From Novosphingobium sp. G106 (GTDB lineage Bacteria > Pseudomonadota > Alphaproteobacteria > Sphingomonadales > Sphingomonadaceae): DNA of 64,000 bases. The position numbers and the translations under genes are program-made. The notes beneath the pieces were generated by a model. It had not been told where the DNA came from and made no database searches. It saw only the letters and a list, made by a program, of their open reading frames with translations. Location of the stretch: NCBI RefSeq assembly GCF_019075875.1, contig NZ_JAHOOZ010000001.1, positions 4,588,001 to 4,652,000 on the forward strand, given 5' to 3'. Every line of letters begins with the position of its first letter. The stretch's first letter is position 1. Of this stretch, positions 60,404-64,000 are shown in pieces.

Positions 60404-62335
60404 TTAGCTTGCGATGATCTCGCGGATGCGGCCGGCAAGTTCTTCGATCGGAAATGGCTTCGACAGTACGAACATGCCCTTTTCAAGCCGACCGTTTCCC
60501 ACCACCGCATTCTCGGCATAGCCAGTGACGAACAGCACTTTAAGATCAGGCCGAGTAGTTCGAGCTGCATCGGCAACCTGCCGGCCATTCATGCCGCCCG
60601 GTAAACCAACGTCGGTTATGAGCAAGTCTATCCTCGCGTTCGACTCCAGAACTCGAAGCCCGCCTGGACCGTCTGGCGCCTCGATCACGGCATAGCCTGC
60701 GTCGCTCAGTACCTCCGCGACCAGCATACGGATGGTCGGTTCATCATCGATAACCAGCACCACTTCGCCTTCACCCGCAGGTTCCAGGGCGGCGGTGACG
60801 ACAGGTTCGTTCTCCATCGGTGCCTCCTCTCCATGGCGTGGAAGATAAAGGCACATCGTTGTTCCCTCGCCAACTTCAGAATAGATCCTGATCTGACCAC
60901 CCGACTGGCGGGCAAATCCGTAGATCATCGAAAGCCCGAGCCCCGTGCCCTCACCCAGCGGCTTGGTGGTGAAAAACGGGTCGAAAGCCTTGGCGACTAC
61001 CTCGGGCGTCATGCCGACGCCCGTGTCGGTCACGCAAACCGACACATATTGCCCAACCGGCAGATCGTGCTGGCGGGCCGCGGTGGAATCCATCCACCGG
61101 TTTGCCGTCTCAATGGTGAGCTTGCCGCCGTCTGGCATCGCGTCGCGCGCATTGATGCAGAGATTGAGGACTGCGTTCTCTAGCTGGTTCGGGTCGACAT
61201 AGATCGGCCACAAACTGCTAGTGCCGACTACCTCGACTTGAATGCCTGGTCCGACAGTGCGTCGAACCAACTCTTCCAGGTCGCTCAGAAGTCTGTTTGC
61301 GTCGACTGCCTTAGGATCGAGAGTCTGGCGCCGGGCAAAGGCCAGTAAGCGATGGGTCAATGCGGATGCTCGCTTCACCGCACCTTGCGCGGCAAGAAAG
61401 TAGCGATCGAGATCCGCGGTCCGGCCCTGCGCAATACGCGTTTGCAGCAGGTCAAGGCTGCCGCTTATGCCAGTCAAGAGGTTGTTGAAGTCATGGGCGA
61501 GACCGCCCGTCAGCTGTCCGACGGCTTCCACCTTCTGCGACTGGCGAAGCTGATCCTCGATAGCCCGCTTCTCAGTCAGGTCCCGCGTCACCTTGGCAAA
61601 ACCTATCAGCTCGCCGCCATCGTTCCGGATCGGATCGATGATTACGCTGGCCCAAAACTGCGACCCGTCCTTGCGCACACGCCAACCTTCTGCCTCAAAC
61701 CGCCCCTCGCGGCGAGCGGTGGCCAGGGCAATGCGGGGAATTCCCGCACGACGGTCTTCCTCAGTGTAAAACCGCGAGAAATGCTCGCCCATGATCTCGT
61801 GAGCAGCATAGCCCTTGAATCGCTCGGCCCCGGAATTCCAACTGCTGACGCGGCCTTCTGGATCGAGCATGTAAATCGCATAGTCGGTGACGCTCTGAAC
61901 CAGTGTGCGGAACCGTTCTTCACTTTTGCGAAGTTCTTCCTCGGCTGCCTTTCGCTCGGTGAGATCGCGAGTGACCTTGGCAAAGCCGACGAGATTACCT
62001 GCGGGATCGCGGATCGGATCGATGACCACGCTTGCCCAGAAACGGCTGCCATCTTTGCGCACGCGCCAGCCTTCAGTTTCAAAACGGCCTTCGCGTTCAG
62101 CTGTTTCCAGCGCGATCCTCGGAATGCCCAGCGCCTGCTCTTCGGGCGTATAGAAGCGGGAAAAATGCTCGCCGATTATCTCTTCAGGCTGGTAGCCCTT
62201 GAAGCGCCGCGCGCCCGCGTTCCAGCTCGTGACATAGCCGGCAGGGTCTAGCATGTAGATCGCATAGTCGGTGACGCTCTGCACCAAGAGCTCGAACCTG
62301 CTTTCGCTGCTTGGTTCGTGTATTACCTTCACCAT
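60404..62335 (-). CDS. PAS-PAS hybrid sensor histidine kinase
   Basis: A 643-residue soluble hybrid kinase. Two nearly identical PAS domains (14-126 and 142-254) each contain [24 protein letters not shown] and [20 protein letters not shown]. HisKA with His281 ([16 protein letters not shown]), HATPase ([27 protein letters not shown]), and a C-terminal receiver ([13 protein letters not shown], Asp in [11 protein letters not shown], Lys in FVLSKPFP). The ATG 62335 has a weak ribosome-binding site. A perfect EcfG-type promoter lies at 62363-62387. PAS ligands (flavin or other) are not evident. Confidence 0.9.
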   Translation of the reverse strand: MVKVIHEPSSESRFELLVQSVTDYAIYMLDPAGYVTSWNAGARRFKGYQPEEIIGEHFSRFYTPEEQALGIPRIALETAEREGRFETEGWRVRKDGSRFWASVVIDPIRDPAGNLVGFAKVTRDLTERKAAEEELRKSEERFRTLVQSVTDYAIYMLDPEGRVSSWNSGAERFKGYAAHEIMGEHFSRFYTEEDRRAGIPRIALATARREGRFEAEGWRVRKDGSQFWASVIIDPIRNDGGELIGFAKVTRDLTEKRAIEDQLRQSQKVEAVGQLTGGLAHDFNNLLTGISGSLDLLQTRIAQGRTADLDRYFLAAQGAVKRASALTHRLLAFARRQTLDPKAVDANRLLSDLEELVRRTVGPGIQVEVVGTSSLWPIYVDPNQLENAVLNLCINARDAMPDGGKLTIETANRWMDSTAARQHDLPVGQYVSVCVTDTGVGMTPEVVAKAFDPFFTTKPLGEGTGLGLSMIYGFARQSGGQIRIYSEVGEGTTMCLYLPRHGEEAPMENEPVVTAALEPAGEGEVVLVIDDEPTIRMLVAEVLSDAGYAVIEAPDGPGGLRVLESNARIDLLITDVGLPGGMNGRQVADAARTTRPDLKVLFVTGYAENAVVGNGRLEKGMFVLSKPFPIEELAGRIREIIAS

Positions 62336-62362
62336 TCGCCCGCCGCTTCGCTGAACGACACA

Positions 62363-62387
62363 AACGAATGCGTTGGCATGTAGTTCC
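62363..62387 (-). promoter_or_regulatory. EcfG-type promoter of the PAS-PAS kinase
   Basis: Minus strand GGAAC (62383-62387), 16 bases, CGTT (62363-62366): perfect match, 27 bases before the ATG at 62335. Confidence 0.75.
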
Positions 62388-63055
62388 GCCAAAAGGCAGG
62401 CAGTGCCTCTGCGCAAGGTTAGGAGACCACCGTCACATGCCTAGCGCGCGGCCGCTTCCCGGTCGGGCTCAGCGAGGCCGCGGCCATCTGGGCGACGGAC
62501 GCATGGCGTTCCTTCGCAGACGGCGCCGATCATTCTTCGCTACCGCTTCGGATCCATTCGCTGCAGGACCAACATCGGTCGTAGAACCAACCCAGCTTTG
62601 GCCAAGCTCGTTACGCTGTCAAAAGGTCGAATTTACGGCGACTCGGCTCCCTTGGCGGCTGCAGCGTCGCCGAGGCTTGCTCCAAGTAGAATGCTCGCTG
62701 CGACATATTCCCCATCCTGGCCTCGCTTCCCACACCGGTCCGCTGCATTGCGACAAATGTCTGGTAGCGGTCGGATGAGTAACAGGCGGAGCGGCGAGTA
62801 AGGCGTCTTCCCAAGTTTGATATGAGCAGGTGTCGGCTGTCAGGAACTCGGTGTTGAATGCGGGCCGGACGGTAAGTCGACGTTGAGGGACCAGTCGCTC
62901 AATCATCTCTGCCTCCGAGTTCCAAGCGGCTTGGCACGGCATTCCAAACTTGGTAGTCAGCGCCTCGCTCGGGGCAACGCAACCTCCCGATCAAGCACAG
63001 CGCGTGCCCAAGTGTTGCTTCTTCCGCTGGCGTTCGTCGGCCGAGGGAGCATTGA
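62388..63055. other. 670-base intergenic region
   Basis: No supported gene; frames of 67-107 codons on both strands overlap and lack ribosome-binding sites. The end is the leader of the porin gene. Confidence 0.4.
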
Positions 63056-64000
63056 ATGACTTGGGTCCACGCATCTCTGATTTCTTCATGCATCGCTTTT
63101 CTGATCGCGCCGGCGGTAGCGCTTGCCGACGTGCCGACGCTGCAGTCCGCGATCGGCAATCCAGACGATTTCAAACTTTCGGGCAGTGCGCGCGTCCGCC
63201 ACGAAATGCTCGATGGTCAACCTCGCGCGGGGTTCCGTTCGCGTGACCAGGAGCTCGCGCTGCGCACCACGCTTTTCGCCGAGTATCATCGCAATGCCCT
63301 TCGCATCGGTGGCGAGCTCTACGACAGCCGGGCCTATCTCGATAAACCTGGTAGCCCGCTCACGACTAACGAGGTCAACACGCTCGAACTCGTGCAGGCT
63401 TACGTCGCAGCCGACTTCAAGAACGCCCTCGGTTCGAGCACGACGCTACAGCTTCAGCTTGGGCGAATGCTGCTGAACCTCGGGTCGCGGCGGCTGATTG
63501 CCGCCGATGACTATCGCAACACCACCAACGGCTACACAGGCCTGCGCGCAGATCTCAAGGCGAAGGGCACGACCGCGACGCTTATCTACATGTTGCCCCA
63601 GGTACGGCTCCCAGATGACCTGCCCTCGCTGCGGAGCGGCAAGGTGCAATGGGACCGCGAAAGTTTTGACCTGCAGCTTTGGGGCGGCCTGATTGCCCGG
63701 CCGCGGACGATTGCCGGGGCTACGGCAGAGTTCAGCTACTACCGCTTACAGGAAGACGACGCTCCGGGCCGCCCGAACCGCAATCGCGACCTCCACACGG
63801 TGGGCGCGCGGATCATCCGCGATCCCAAAGCCGGGTGGTGGGATTTCGAAGCCGAGGGCATCTATCAGTTCGGCTCTATCCGCGCGAGCAACGCGGCCGG
63901 TGCTGCGCGCATCCCGGTTGCCGCCTGGTTCCTCCATCTCGATGGAGGCTACACTTTCGCGGGACCTGCAAAACTGCGCATCTCGGTCGAATACGACAAT
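63056..64000 (+). CDS. Alginate-export-type outer-membrane beta-barrel protein (3' end outside)
   Basis: The first 315 codons of a gene open to the window end. A signal peptide (MTWVHASLISSCIAFLIAPA, cut near VALADVP) is followed by beta-strand-rich sequence: FKLSGSARVRHEMLDGQPRA, TTLFAEYHRNALRIGGELYD, LQLGRMLLNLGSRRLIAADD and YRNTTNGYTGLRAD. The LGSRRLIA--DYRNTTN-YTG-R part is characteristic of the alginate_exp (AlgE-like) porin family. GAGGGAG lies seven bases before the ATG. The substrate need not be alginate, since no alginate synthesis genes are seen. Confidence 0.85.
   Translation, partial: MTWVHASLISSCIAFLIAPAVALADVPTLQSAIGNPDDFKLSGSARVRHEMLDGQPRAGFRSRDQELALRTTLFAEYHRNALRIGGELYDSRAYLDKPGSPLTTNEVNTLELVQAYVAADFKNALGSSTTLQLQLGRMLLNLGSRRLIAADDYRNTTNGYTGLRADLKAKGTTATLIYMLPQVRLPDDLPSLRSGKVQWDRESFDLQLWGGLIARPRTIAGATAEFSYYRLQEDDAPGRPNRNRDLHTVGARIIRDPKAGWWDFEAEGIYQFGSIRASNAAGAARIPVAAWFLHLDGGYTFAGPAKLRISVEYDN

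Noticed and set aside
1..64000. CRISPR arrays, tRNAs, rRNAs, transposases, integrases, prophage modules
   Set aside because: None seen by eye on either strand; no regularly spaced direct repeats and no recombinase-like proteins.

Overview
The window looks like a chromosomal stretch of a high-GC alphaproteobacterium, most likely a member of the Sphingomonadaceae. The reasons are: HWE/HisKA_2-type sensor kinases and a FAT-GUY-type single-domain response regulator; repeated GGAAC-N16-CGTT promoters of the EcfG general-stress sigma factor; many short stress-type proteins common in sphingomonads (DUF6894, PRC-barrel, PA2169-type, entericidin, small one-helix membrane proteins); and an alginate-export-type outer-membrane protein. 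The genus is an inference. No rRNA, tRNA, CRISPR array, complete insertion sequence or prophage was seen.

Layout. 1-4.1 kb: start of a beta-helix-type protein (minus, leaves the window), then a tight minus-strand redox operon: DUF4126 protein (frameshifted), FAD disulfide reductase, cNMP-domain/thioredoxin-reductase-like fusion, UBP-type zinc finger. 4.3-9.4 kb: prkA-yeaH-spoVR operon plus a small helical protein. 9.5-10.5 kb: luciferase-like flavin oxidoreductase. 10.6-14 kb: gene-poor region with hairpins, a perfect FNR-type box and several small ORFan genes, two of them paralogous. 14-24 kb: hotdog thioesterase, Crp/Fnr regulator, HWE kinase with FAT-GUY regulator, TspO, glutaredoxin, entericidin, a response-regulator pair, a second kinase, a Na+/H+ antiporter and an acyl-carrier-like protein without the modified serine. 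24.8-33 kb: small stress genes, NUDIX, transglutaminase, and a cluster of EcfG-type promoters in front of tiny genes. 33-41 kb: exonuclease III, DUF6766, ankyrin protein and KatE catalase, a second Crp/Fnr regulator, and an SRPBCC-ADH-SDR operon. 41-51 kb: GTP cyclohydrolase I (frameshifted), YihY, a DksA/TraR zinc finger, and a repair block of LigD, a GNAT protein, Ku and LigC. 51-55 kb: MpaB-type oxygenase, hemerythrin, PHA-depolymerase-like hydrolase (frameshifted), CDF transporter. 55-64 kb: KaiC-like ATPase with a hybrid kinase, a LuxR regulator with a degenerate receiver, a PAS-PAS hybrid kinase, and the start of an alginate-export-type porin.

How it fits together. The main theme is general stress response and survival of non-growing cells: peroxide removal (KatE plus ankyrin), template-free double-strand-break repair (Ku, LigD, LigC), starvation kinase PrkA, sensors and regulators, and small membrane proteins. 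At least ten promoters of the form GGAAC-N16/17-[C/G]GTT lie at sensible distances in front of genes in the correct orientation, so much of the window may be one EcfG-controlled island. The EcfG-PhyR-NepR core genes are not in the window.

Quality note. Three otherwise normal genes (DUF4126 protein, folE, phaZ-like) are each interrupted by one G gained or lost, two in longer G runs and one in a predicted GG dinucleotide. Sequencing or assembly indels are a serious possibility.
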